From Thecamonas trahens ATCC 50062 (Eukaryota; Apusozoa; Apusomonadida; Apusomonadidae), in the NCBI RefSeq assembly GCF_000142905.1, contig NW_013657626.1:93819-139407 (forward strand): a DNA stretch of 45,589 bases. Direction: 5' to 3'. The translations under genes and the position numbers were made by a program. Shown here piece after piece: positions 27,867 through 37,375 of the stretch. Below the pieces are notes generated by a model. It was given only the letters and a program-made list of their open reading frames with translations, was not told where the DNA came from and did no database searches. The stretch's first letter is position 1, and every line of letters begins with the position of its first letter.

Positions 27867-30800
27867 ATGGCTTCCACGGGAGGAGAAGTGGGAGAGTCTA
27901 CCGAGTCTGTGTCTGCTCTTGCTGCCTTTATGGTGGTGGGCGTAGCCACGTCCGGCATGGACACCCTTGCTGCTCCCCTTGCCTCGGGGCGGTACGTGTG
28001 GCGGTGGTGAGGGCAGGGTGTGGTGGTGTGTGTGTGTGTGGGGGGTGGGGGGGGGAGAGTTTGTGACTCATGGTGTGTATGTGTATGTGTATGTGTTGTG
28101 GCTGTATGTGGCTGTGGTGGTTGTGGTGGTTGTGGTGGCGTGGCCGTGCTGCTTGGGCGACACGCACATGACTGATGGCGACCACTGGGTGGACATGACT
28201 GATGGCGACCACTGGGTGGACATGACTGATGGCGACCACTGGGTGGACATGACTGATGGCGACCACTGGGTGGACATGACTGATGGCAACCACTGGGTGG
28301 ACATGACTGATGGCAACCACTGGGTGGACATGACTGATGGCAACCACTGGGTGGACATGACTGATGGTGATCACTGGGTGGACATGACTGATGGCGACCA
28401 CTGGGTGGACATGACTGATGGCAACCACTGGGTGGACATGACTGATGGCAACCACTGGGTGGACATGACTGATGGCAACCACTGGGTGGACATGACTGAT
28501 GGCAACCACTGGGTGGACATGACTGATGGCAACCACTGGGTGGACATGACTGATGGCAACCACTGGGTGGACATGACTGATGGCAACCACTGGGTGGACA
28601 TGACTGATGGTAACGTACCGGCACCGGTCTCTTCTGCTGACATGCTGCTCATTGGCGATGACTGCCCTGACCTCGTCTGCTGACCACACACGCGGCTGAC
28701 GACTGCCCCGATACCGTGCACTGACTACACTCGACCTCTCGCTACGACCTTTTGCCAGTGTCAAGTACACCTCTGTCGCCCTCAATCGCCACTACATCGT
28801 ATTTGGCGCCTCGACAGGCTCTATCTACGTGTACAACCGCGCAACACTGAAACATGTTGCCCTGGTCGCCACCTCGGCCGACTCTGCCATCACCCGCCTC
28901 GCCTTTTCGCCGGCCGATGAAGACGTGGTGGCTACTGCTGCTGCCGACGGCCTCGTCCGCGTCTGGCGCCTGGCGCTGACCAATGGCGCAAAGGGCAAGG
29001 GAAAGCCGAAGGAACTGCGCAAGGTCAAGGACCATAAGGACGCCAGCGACATTGTGGCGCTTGCCTGGGATGCCCCCGGCGACAGGCTCTTTTCCGCCGA
29101 TGCCTTGGGCGCCGTTGTTGTCACCTACGTCCGAGGTGCCAAGTTCCGCAAGTCGGAGCGCGTTGCCGCCGGCGCCACTCCTGTTGTCCAGCTTGACTAC
29201 TCGGAACCGAGCCTCCTCGTCTCCAACACTGAGAAGGCTGCCCTCGTCGAGACCAAGACCAAAGACGTGGTCCAGATTGGGACCCAGGCGCGCGATGGCG
29301 CGTACGGTGCATGCTTCACCCGCACGCTCGTGCCGGCCACACTGTCGACCGTCGCCGCAGCTGCCGGCGGCGCCACTCGCCTCATTTGCGCTGCCCGCCC
29401 GGGCGGCCGCGTCTGGCTTGCCGACGACTCGGGCAATGTCCACGCCACTCTCAATCTCGGCGAGGAGGTTGCCGACGTCGAGCCGCTCACACCGTTAGCG
29501 CCCACGGCCACCGCCTACGCGTCGTTCCCCATATCGGTCGGCTCGGCGTCCGACGAGGGCGATGCACCGGACGTCGAGTTTGCCCGCCTTGAGCAGATCG
29601 GTGACGCGCTCATCGCGCTCACGGCCTCGGCCGTCTTTGTGTTTGACCTTGAAACAGCCGGCGCCCGCCAGTGGTTCCCGCTGCCTGACGGGCCACCTGT
29701 GGTCGACGTCGCGCTTGACGCCGACGGTATGGTTGTCCTCCGCGAAGACGCGTCGCTCTCGCGCTACGCGATCACCCCCGTCTCCGACGTCTTTGCCGCT
29801 TACCTCGCCGCAGGAGACACGCTCTCAGCCCTTCATCTGGTGTACACCCTCGAGTGGGCGCCGCCGATCGCCGATTTTGAGCGCCTGGCCGCCGCCATGG
29901 GTGATCTCGAGCTTGACGATGACGTTGTCGAGCTTGTCACCGAGATGCTCGAAGAGGCCCAGGCTGCTGCTGCTGCTGCCGCCGAGGCCGCCGCTGCTGC
30001 CGCTGCTGCCGCTGCTGCTGCCGCCTACGATCCTGTTGTCGAGGCTGAGCGTGAGCGCGAAGCCGCTGCTGCTGCTGCCGCCGAGGAGGCTCGTGCCAAG
30101 CGCCAGGCTGCTGCCCGCGCACAACTGGAGGCTGAGGCCGAGGCTGTCCGCAAACGTGTCGAAGCTGCCCAGCGCGAGCAGGAGCGCCTTGCTGCTCTCG
30201 CCGCTGCTGCCACCGCCGCTACCCCGGACCCCGAGCCTCAGCCCGAGCCTCAGCCCGAGCCTCAGCCCGAGCCCCAGCCCGAGCCCCAGCCCGAGCCTCA
30301 GCCCGAGCCTCAGCCCGAGCCTCAGACCGAGCCTCAGCCCGAGCCCCAGCCCGAGCCCCAGCCCGAGCCTCAGCCCGAGCCCCAGCCCGAGCCCCAGCCC
30401 GAGCCCCAGCCCGAGCCTCAGCCCGAGCCTCAGCCCGAGCCTCAGCCCGAGCCCAAACCTGAGCCGGAATCCAAACCGCAACCCCAGGCTCAAGCTCAAG
30501 CTCAAGCTCAAGCTCAAGCTCAAGCTCAACCTGTGTCCAACCCGTCGATTGCGCTCGCGACCCGCCCTGAAACTGAATCGGACGGCGCCGTGTTGCTGCC
30601 TCTCAACAACGATGACGGTGACGACGAGAACAACTCGGCATCTTCAGGTGAGTCGTCGGTCTCGTCGGTCTCGTCGATGGACGGCGCAGGCGGCTCGCTG
30701 GCTGGTGCCAACATGGCGGCCGTGCGCAGGTCGGGCGTGTCAGGCTCGTCGCGCCGCCGCAAGAAGAAGAAGCGCCGCGAGTCGTCGCGGTCGGAGGGGG

Positions 30801-33357
30801 GCAGCAAGTCCAAGTCCAAGACCAAGGCCAAGGCCAAGACCAAGACCAAGACCAAGACCAAGACCAAGACGGCCAAACTGGCCAACATCTTGTCGCCGAG
30901 CGCGCCAGCCCACATTGCTTCGCCGGCTGTTGGCTCGGCAGGCAAGCGGGGCCTGCCGTTCCTCCCGCCGCCAGGCATGACCAAGCCGCCGGGCTCGGCA
31001 CCTATTCCGATTGTGCGCCCGTCGCCGATGCCCAAGAGCGTTGCGTCGCCACCAACAGGCAGTGGAACCTCACTCTCGCCACCGCATACCCGCACCACAT
31101 CGCCTTCGTCGCTCTCGGCCACCTCGCCGCGATCCAATCTCGCATCGCCGCGCAACGCAGCGTCGGAGACGGCTGCGCCCAAGCGGATGCATCGGAGGTC
31201 GTCGTCGTCATCGTCGCTGGTCGAGGCTGCCACTCTCGCAGCAGCAACCTCGGCCGCTGCCCTCCCACCTGCGCCGTCGGCCGACGCGTCCGCTGAGTCT
31301 GGTGACGACGGTGCCGACGAGAAGCGCTCGATGATGCAGCGGCTCAAGAGCATGAAGCGGAGTGCGTCGCAGCGAGTCTCCAAGTCGACCACCAACGTCA
31401 AGCGGATCATCAAGGAAAAGGCCCAACGCCGGTCGTCTTCGCCTGCGCTGGAGGCAGGCAGCACAGGCTCTGCGCTCCGCCTGGCCACCAAGGCTGTTCG
31501 CGACGTGCTTGGGGCGCCGCCGGCCACCCGTGCCACCATGGCCTTTGGCGCCATCCCCGCCGAGTTGCAGGCCTGGCTGAGAATCTTTGATCCGGCCGCT
31601 GTCCCGTCGGACGTTCCGCAGCTGTGGATCGCCGAGGTCCTCGCCGCGTGTGTGGTCCACACCGTCCATCCAGCTCGCCTCCCGCTCGGCAGCGTGTGGA
31701 CCGAAGCGCAGACGTGTGACTTTATCCGCGCCTATTTTGGCTCGCTGCACTCGGCCTCCATCCTTGCCTTTGCCAGCCGCCACCACTATGCTGACGCCAT
31801 CGCGCTTGTCCACGCCTGCGAGGACGAGGCGCTGCAGGCCGAGGCCCAGGCCGTGGTCGAGGCCGAGGCGGCCTCGCCCGATGCGCCCGTCGACGGCGAG
31901 TCCGGGACGCCGACTGCGGCTGCTACGACGGTGTCCGCGCTCTCCCAGTATGCCAGCCGTCGCAAGGCACTGGACGATGCGGCGAGCTCGGGCCCCGACC
32001 TGCACAGCCTCCTCTGCCGCGACGGCAGCCTCTCGGCTGTGCTGCGGTACTTGCCGGTGCTGGCGCAGGCCTCACCCGAGCTCGCGCTCAAGCTCGCGCT
32101 CGACTGGTACCCGCAGGTCCAGCCGTGGATCTTTGCCCGCGCGCTGGGCATCGGCAGCGGCGACGCGCCTCCGGCCGCCGCGCTGTACTACGCTGACTAC
32201 CTCCGGTCGCTCCTCGACTCGATGTCGCCGCCGACGCCGACGCCGTTGCCGCTGCTGGAAGCAGTCTTTGAGCACACGCTCGCGAGTACCGGGAGCCCTG
32301 CCCGGGCGGCAGTGCTCGGCCCGGCGAGCGACGGCCCGGCTGCACCGCTGGTCGCTACCGATCACGTTCCGGCATGGGAGGCTGTCGGCGTGATGCCTCG
32401 GCCGGGCGCACTGGGCCTAGTCTGGGCTCTGCCCCACGGCGGCGTCCACTCGTTGGACACGCTGCTGACCAACCACATGGCCCGGGCGTGGAAACACTGC
32501 TTCCGGTGATGGAAGCCGCAGGCTGGCTGCCAGGCGTGATGCAGGTCTACCGCGCACAGGGCATGGAGGCGGCGGCGGCCAATGTGGCGCTTGTCACCCG
32601 CGATGCACCCGCACTTGCCGAGGTGCTCATCAGCTCGCGCTCACTTGCGCTTTGGCGGGCAGCACTGGCTCACGTTGCTGCCGAGCCGGAATGGTCGCTC
32701 GTGCTTCCAAAGGAGGTGGCGCTTGCGCTCGTTGCCGCCCTCGCCCGGGTGGTCGGCTCGCTGGAGGGCCTCGAGGTTCTCGAGCAGTTGCCCGACCTCG
32801 CGAAATCGCTGCAGCCAGACGGCTACGCCGTGTTTACCAGCGAGGCTGAGCGCGAGGTGGCGAGCGCCGTCCGGGTCAACACCATCCTGGACGCACTCGA
32901 CGCGTACCTGTGGGCGCAAAAGCCGTCGGCGCTCCCACCGCAGATTCGGCGGCTTGCCGACCACGAGTACGCCAACGGGGCGGCCGTCGACGGGGCGGCC
33001 GATCCGGACGCCACCCGCATCATCCGAGGGCCGGACCACAACACGCCGCTACGGCAGTTTGTCGAGGACCCGAACTCGCATTGGGGTGTGGCTTTTGAGC
33101 TCGACGCCCGGTGCATGCTCTGCATGCTCCCGCTGCGGGTCCGCGAGCCCACCGATGCCGATAGTGGCAGCAGTGCGCCAGGCCCACCTGACCGAAGGGG
33201 CCGTCGCCCCGCGCAGCGCGGCGCAGCTGCGCTACTCGCCGCAGTCACCGCCTTTCCGTGTGGGCATGTCTTCCACGAGGCGTGCGCCGTCGACGGCGGC
33301 TGCGGCGTGTGCTTTGGCTCGTCGCTGGCATCGCTGGCATCGCTGGCGGCGCAGTAA
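27867..33357 (+). CDS. HPS5: HPS5-like BLOC-2 subunit: beta-propeller, repeat insert, solenoid, RING-like end (frameshifted)
   Basis: Exon 1 is 27867-27991 ([20 protein letters not shown]...) and exon 2 is 28759-33357. They join in phase 2 as [20 protein letters not shown], aligning with the HPS5 N terminus. One extra base in CCCGGG (32481-32486) is needed to continue, giving about 1,574 residues. The propeller carries [14 protein letters not shown] and [17 protein letters not shown], close to HPS5 and, less well, TECPR2. Then come an Ala/Glu helix, a PEPQ repeat, AQ and KTK repeats, and a Ser/Pro-rich insert. An alpha-solenoid (ELQAWLRIF...[16 protein letters not shown]) follows. The end is RING-like: CMLC...[13 protein letters not shown]...CGVC. 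BLOC-2 directs endosomal cargo to lysosome-related organelles. TECPR2 is the main alternative, but no TECPR repeats are present. Confidence 0.78.
27992..28758 (+). other. Predicted first intron of the HPS5-like gene
   Basis: Donor GGGCG|GTACGTGT; acceptor CGACCTTTTGCCAG|TGTC preceded by CACTGACTAC and a pyrimidine-rich stretch. 767 nt, phase 2. An in-frame stop in the intron rules out a retained coding form from exon 1. More than half of it is the 27-bp minisatellite. Confidence 0.8.
28168..28614 (+). repeat. 27-bp minisatellite, 16 copies plus a partial
   Basis: Unit ATGACTGATGGCGACCACTG plus GGTGGAC. The plus frame reads MTDGDHWVD or MTDGNHWVD. Variants are GGCGAC, GGCAAC, GGTGAT and GGTAAC, arranged in blocks (four D, three N, two D, seven N units), a sign of local duplication. 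All minus-strand frames are also open. It lies wholly inside the HPS5-like intron. Confidence 0.97.
30230..30535 (+). repeat. Coding repeats in the HPS5-like gene (PEPQ and AQ tracts)
   Basis: A 12-bp unit CCCGAGCCTCAG (with CCCCAG variants) encodes about 18 PEPQ units, followed by CAAGCT repeats encoding alternating Ala-Gln. A Lys-Thr/Lys-Ala repeat lies downstream near 30810-30870. Confidence 0.93.
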
Positions 33358-33368
33358 AGGCGAGTGTG

Positions 33369-36014
33369 TTACGGCGCCGCGTCAAACTGTGCAACGAGTC
33401 TGCGTAGGTCGGCCAGGTCAGTCCGGGCCTGTGGGGTGCCCAAAACACCGCTTAGCTCCGACGTTGAGAGCTTGACCAAGGAGCGGAGGGCGGCCGCAGC
33501 GTCGGCTAACCAGGCGCGGCCGAGCGCGGCTGACGGCGTGCCGTCCAGCCGCTTGGAGGCTTTGGCCGGCGGCGGCGCCGACGCGAGAGCGTCGAGCACA
33601 TCCTGGCGGGCGCTGCGGCGGCGCTTGCCGAGCACTGATCGTTCGGCGGGCGACGGACGCGCGGCGGGCGTGGCGAGCCCAGCGGTGACGGCCGGCGACT
33701 TGGTGGCGTAGCCGAGAAGATGGTCCTTCAGCGCACCAGGAATAAACTGCTGGACGTTGTCGAGGGCAGTGCACTTGGCAAAGGCGACCATGGTGCGGAC
33801 GCCTGTGTTGCGGAGCGGCTCGTGCGGGCTCTTCAGCAGAGCACCAAACAGAGTACGCAAGCCGTCCTCAAATGCCCGCCGCCGCGACGCAGCCGCAGGC
33901 AGCGGTACCTTTGCTAGCGCGTCGAGCAGCTGCGCTGCCGCAAGAAAGAGCGGAGGAGATGCCGGCGCCGAGCCCCAGTGAGACGCCACAGTGTTGAGGA
34001 CCTCGGCGCCGCGCTCAAACGACGGCGCGGCGGCGACGAGCGAGGCCAGGACAACGATGGCGGCAGGCGCAGGCCCGCCGCTCGCCCACGCCTCTTCGCG
34101 CTGGAGCAGTGTGGAGCAGCTGCGGCCAATGCTGAGCACTATCGACCCTGCAAGGAGCTCGTCCCAGTACGGCGAGGCCGACAAGGCCTCCAGCAGCGCG
34201 AGAGCCGCGACGACGTTTGCGTCGAGCTGCGGGAGCCCGACTGCATCGGCGGCCAACTTGAGCACGCTCTGCGAGCCGCCACTTGTTGCCGCGAAGACAA
34301 CCGACTTGGCCAGCCGGCGCCACGGCAGGATCGTGAGGAGATTCGAGGCGTGCGAGACGACAAATGTGCTTGTTGGCGCCAAAGTAATCGCACCGGCTGC
34401 ATCAGCTGCCATGCTCTCGAGCTGGCGCGGGCCGATGCCCGGGAGAGCGACACTGGCAAAGCTGCGGATGGCTTCGTGCAGCAAGGCGAGAGCTTGAGGC
34501 GATAGCACGCTTGCTGGACGGATGACAGAGGGTGAGACGGCAGCCAAAACTGGCGGCGGAAGGGCCGAGCCGAGGAGATGCTCGACGAGCTCGGCGACGC
34601 GAGCGGCAGCGCCCGACGTGTGGAGAGCCGACCACGCCAGACGCAGCGCTTGGGCGATGCAGCGGCCGAGGACTGGGCACCACGCGGCGTCAAGGACGCG
34701 CTCCAGCAGCTGAGCGGCAGCCTTGGCCTGAGTTCGCGGATCAGCGGTGGCGGCGACCGACGCCGCTACGGCCTGGGCGATGTCGGCTGCGAGGTCGTCA
34801 AGAGCCGGGCGGTGTGCAGATGCGCTCGTGCATCCCTCGTCGGCACCCGCCATGTCAGCAGCCATCAAGCCGCTCAACAGCGCCGCCTGGGTCTTCAGCG
34901 TGTCGATGTGGGCCGAGTGGCTCTCAAGGAGAGCCGCAACAAGGCGCAGCGAGCCACGGATGCGTGTGGGCGGCGTCGTAGCGACACCCATCCGTGCATT
35001 GAGGTCGGCAACCAGCGCGGCGGCGAGGGCGGCGACCAGCGGCGGATGGTCGAGGCGGGTCAGGCCTGAGACAAGGGCGTCCAACAGCGCCGTGGCAGCG
35101 TCGCGGGTCGGCTGGCGGAGCGCGAGGGTGGCGGCGGCGGCGAGCTTGTCGGCGAGCGGGCGTGGAGAAGCGGCGGCGGCGGACGGAAAGGCTCCGAGGA
35201 GCGGAAAGGTGTGGGCGACGAAGAAGCGGCAGACCTTGGAGGCGCGGAGGAGCATGTCTGTGCGAGCAGCGTCGGCATCGGCCAGAGAGGCCGCGAGCTC
35301 GCGGAGGACCAGATCCAGGAGGGCGCGCGGCGAGAGGCTCGCGCCGGGCGCCTGCAGAGCGACAGCATGTGAGCGTGCAAGACGGACGAGTGCCTTCCAC
35401 ACCAGAGACATGAGGGCAAAGTCGTTTGCGGCGTCTGCAGCAAGGTCGCGGACCCAAGCGACGAGGTCGACGGCGGCGGCGGCGTCTGCGGCGTCTGGTG
35501 CATGGGCGAGCGGCGGGCGGGCGTGCTTGAGGGCGAGGGTGAGCAGGGTGGAGGTCGTGCCGTAGGCGGCCCGGTAGAGGGTATCGAGACTGGCGGCGAG
35601 ATCGCGGGCCGGCGGCGGGGCGTCGGGTTGTGGGGCGGCGAGGCTCGCGTGGGCCCGGATATGGGCAAGGGCGGCCGAGACGAGGGCGGTGGTGGCCGCG
35701 GTGACCGGGGCGAGGCGGGCGAGCGAGACCGGCGCCACGGCCGCAGCCTTGCCCATGGCCGTGTACGCAGCGGTGTGACACTCGAGGACCTCGGCGGCCT
35801 CGGCCGCGTTCTCCACACTTGCCTGCCTCGCCAGCGCGTCGACCACAGCCTTGCCCGCCGCACCCAGGACCCGCCCGAGCGCGGCCGCCCCGTCGCCGCC
35901 GGACACGTCCACCTCGGGCGTCTCCACAAGCTCCTTCGCCAGCTCGCGCAGCTCGGCTCCGGACAGCCGCCGCACCGTCTCGGGTCCCGTCTGTGCAAGC
36001 ACCCCCACAAGCAT
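33369..36014 (-). CDS. Alpha-solenoid protein, probable FIRRM/C1orf112 homologue
   Basis: An 881-residue, Ala/Leu-rich helical-repeat protein from ATG 36014. No catalytic motif is present. Pieces resembling the FIRRM (C1orf112, DUF4487) family are SLVWKALVRLARSHA, LLRASKVCRFFVAHTFPLL and a C-terminal LRNTGVRTMVAFAKCTALDN followed by FIPGALKDHLLGYA, in family order. FIRRM partners the AAA+ protein FIGNL1 to remove RAD51 and acts in interstrand-crosslink repair. The neighbour 164 bp away, head to head, is FAAP24, another crosslink-repair protein. That supports the call but does not prove it. Any other HEAT-like scaffold is the alternative. It ends 11 bp from the HPS5-like stop (tail to tail). 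Confidence 0.55.
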   Translation of the reverse strand: MLVGVLAQTGPETVRRLSGAELRELAKELVETPEVDVSGGDGAAALGRVLGAAGKAVVDALARQASVENAAEAAEVLECHTAAYTAMGKAAAVAPVSLARLAPVTAATTALVSAALAHIRAHASLAAPQPDAPPPARDLAASLDTLYRAAYGTTSTLLTLALKHARPPLAHAPDAADAAAAVDLVAWVRDLAADAANDFALMSLVWKALVRLARSHAVALQAPGASLSPRALLDLVLRELAASLADADAARTDMLLRASKVCRFFVAHTFPLLGAFPSAAAASPRPLADKLAAAATLALRQPTRDAATALLDALVSGLTRLDHPPLVAALAAALVADLNARMGVATTPPTRIRGSLRLVAALLESHSAHIDTLKTQAALLSGLMAADMAGADEGCTSASAHRPALDDLAADIAQAVAASVAATADPRTQAKAAAQLLERVLDAAWCPVLGRCIAQALRLAWSALHTSGAAARVAELVEHLLGSALPPPVLAAVSPSVIRPASVLSPQALALLHEAIRSFASVALPGIGPRQLESMAADAAGAITLAPTSTFVVSHASNLLTILPWRRLAKSVVFAATSGGSQSVLKLAADAVGLPQLDANVVAALALLEALSASPYWDELLAGSIVLSIGRSCSTLLQREEAWASGGPAPAAIVVLASLVAAAPSFERGAEVLNTVASHWGSAPASPPLFLAAAQLLDALAKVPLPAAASRRRAFEDGLRTLFGALLKSPHEPLRNTGVRTMVAFAKCTALDNVQQFIPGALKDHLLGYATKSPAVTAGLATPAARPSPAERSVLGKRRRSARQDVLDALASAPPPAKASKRLDGTPSAALGRAWLADAAAALRSLVKLSTSELSGVLGTPQARTDLADLRRLVAQFDAAP

Positions 36015-36178
36015 AGTGTGTGGAGAGTCGGGTGCGGGGTGGGGTGGAAAGTACGACCTTTTTTGGGTGTGGCGCCGAAACTGCGACCTTTTCCTGCCGG
36101 CCGGCAAAGGGCGATCGTGATCGCCGCCGGCACCGACACCGGCAGCGGCACCGCACCCCGGCACCCCACCCTTCTCTT
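36015..36178. promoter_or_regulatory. Divergent promoter, FIRRM-like / FAAP24
   Basis: 164 bp. Two copies of a CGACCTTTT element: GTACGACCTTTTTT (36051-36064) and TGCGACCTTTT (36082-36092), with GGCGCCGAAA between them. The same core occurs at 6194-6205 before the ankyrin gene. Co-regulation of the pair is inference. Confidence 0.5.
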
Positions 36179-36892
36179 ATGAACGCACACCGTGGACGTG
36201 GCGGCCTGCCAGGGCCGGTGGTTGTGGCGGCATGTGCTGAGCGCGGGGCGTTTGGGCGTGCGCTGGCCAAGCAGAAGCGGCTGAAGGTGCGGACGGGCGC
36301 GGTGGAGGCGCCGCTGCAGGCAGTGGTGGCCGGCACGGGCGTGTTGATGGTGCTGGAGGGTGCGGTGGTGCTGGGCGGGGCGGAGGCGCTGGCAGAGACA
36401 GTGGCTAATGCGGACGCTGCACGCGGCTCGCAGCTGCAGCATGCGCTGGTCTTGGTGGAGCGGACGGTGGCGACGCTCGAGCCTGTCCGCGCGGCGCAGG
36501 TTGCCGCCGTCGCAGACTTTCCGGCCGTCCGGGTGGTCCCGGTCACAGGCATCGACCAGGCAGCAATGCTAGTGAGCCAGATGTGGTACGGAGCACAGGC
36601 AGAAGCGCGTGCGGCTGCATCGGCCTCGTCGACATCGTCGAATGCGGCGTCGGGCGCCGCTGCTCTGGTGCCCATCGACGACGCGCTCCGCCGGGAGGCT
36701 TTGGTGGCGCACCTTGCTGCGAGCGTGTCGCGGCTGACACCGATGGTTGCGCGTGAGCTGCTGACTGCGTTTGGCAGCCTGGATGCTGTGGCTGCTGCGT
36801 CACCAGCTGAGATGACCGCCACGGTGCGGTCGCTGGGCGACGCTGTGGCCGCCCGCATTGCGGCTCTTTTCGACTCGCCACTCACAGAGTGA
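36179..36892 (+). CDS. FAAP24: Fanconi anaemia core-complex protein FAAP24 homologue
   Basis: A 237-residue XPF-family protein. The N-terminal half is a nuclease-like fold without catalytic residues: VVAACAERGAFGRALAKQKR, then VLMVLEGAVVLGG, HALVLVERTVATLEPVRAAQ and a closing VRVVPVTGIDQAAMLVSQM. These match FAAP24 in order (start, substrate strand, VVVEKTRMSEQ-like segment, VASQME-like segment). The C terminus is a tandem helix-hairpin-helix (SRLTPMVARELLTAFGSLDAV...LGDAVAARIAALFDSP). FAAP24 pairs with FANCM and targets the Fanconi core complex to DNA. The missing ERKxxxD motif excludes an active XPF/MUS81 nuclease. The ATG at 36179 fits the family start. Confidence 0.82.
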   Translation: MNAHRGRGGLPGPVVVAACAERGAFGRALAKQKRLKVRTGAVEAPLQAVVAGTGVLMVLEGAVVLGGAEALAETVANADAARGSQLQHALVLVERTVATLEPVRAAQVAAVADFPAVRVVPVTGIDQAAMLVSQMWYGAQAEARAAASASSTSSNAASGAAALVPIDDALRREALVAHLAASVSRLTPMVARELLTAFGSLDAVAAASPAEMTATVRSLGDAVAARIAALFDSPLTE

Positions 36893-37375
36893 GTCCGCGG
36901 CCGCGATCGCTTGCGCGTTGATGAGCGCGGTGTCCAGAACCCAGTTCAAGTTGGCGTGCCACCTCTTGCGCGGCCACGCCGACCGGCAAGCTCGCCCGTC
37001 GCAAGAAGATCGACAACGTCCTCGCGCTTTCCCGTCCGGCCGCTTTGTTTAACTCTGTGATGCTCAACTCCCCGGTCGCCGGGGCCGTCAACCGACAAGC
37101 TCCGCACCGTCCGCGCCCGCCGCTCCTCCGGATCGGCGCCGTACGGCACCTCGCGCGCCTCGCACATGCTCCCAGGCGTCCGTCACCGCGGCGGCAACTC
37201 TGGCATCTGTTGGGCGGGGGTCTACGTGTCGGCCGCCGTCACGCATCTGCCGCGCCTCCCACCTCAAGCCGCAGGCCAAGCAGGCGTCACGCAGCGTCGG
37301 CCGGTGACCTGAAAGTCAAGCATGATTGAGTTGTTCACTTTGAGACGAGCGACAACGCGTCCGAGCGACATACCG
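36893..37375. other. Spacer between FAAP24 and the CH-cyclase gene
   Basis: About 480 bp, G+C-rich, between two convergent 3' ends, which is long for this window (other tail-to-tail gaps are 11-83 bp). It holds overlapping medium-length frames on both strands (for example 37045-37329, plus). I recognise no family. A decayed gene is possible. Confidence 0.4.

Noticed and set aside
28168-28614. A nine-residue repeat protein (MTDGNHWVD) encoded by the minisatellite.
   Set aside because: Splice sites on both sides remove it and restore an HPS5-like N terminus; all minus-strand frames are open too, as expected for a 27-bp unit lacking stops.
3343-32486. Programmed -1 ribosomal frameshifting as the explanation of the broken genes.
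   Set aside because: The break points lack an in-frame X XXY YYZ slippery heptamer, the families are not known for recoding, and several sit in short G/C runs. Single-base consensus errors are simpler.
28759-33357. TECPR2 as the identity of the HPS5-like gene.
   Set aside because: The propeller resembles both families, but no TECPR repeats follow; a solenoid and RING-like end do.
36930-37320. Decayed histone H2A copy, suggested by VYVSAAVTHL and RIGAVRHLARLA in different frames.
   Set aside because: Spacing between the pieces is wrong by about 20 nt, key residues are absent, and the similarity is within chance for G+C-rich sequence.
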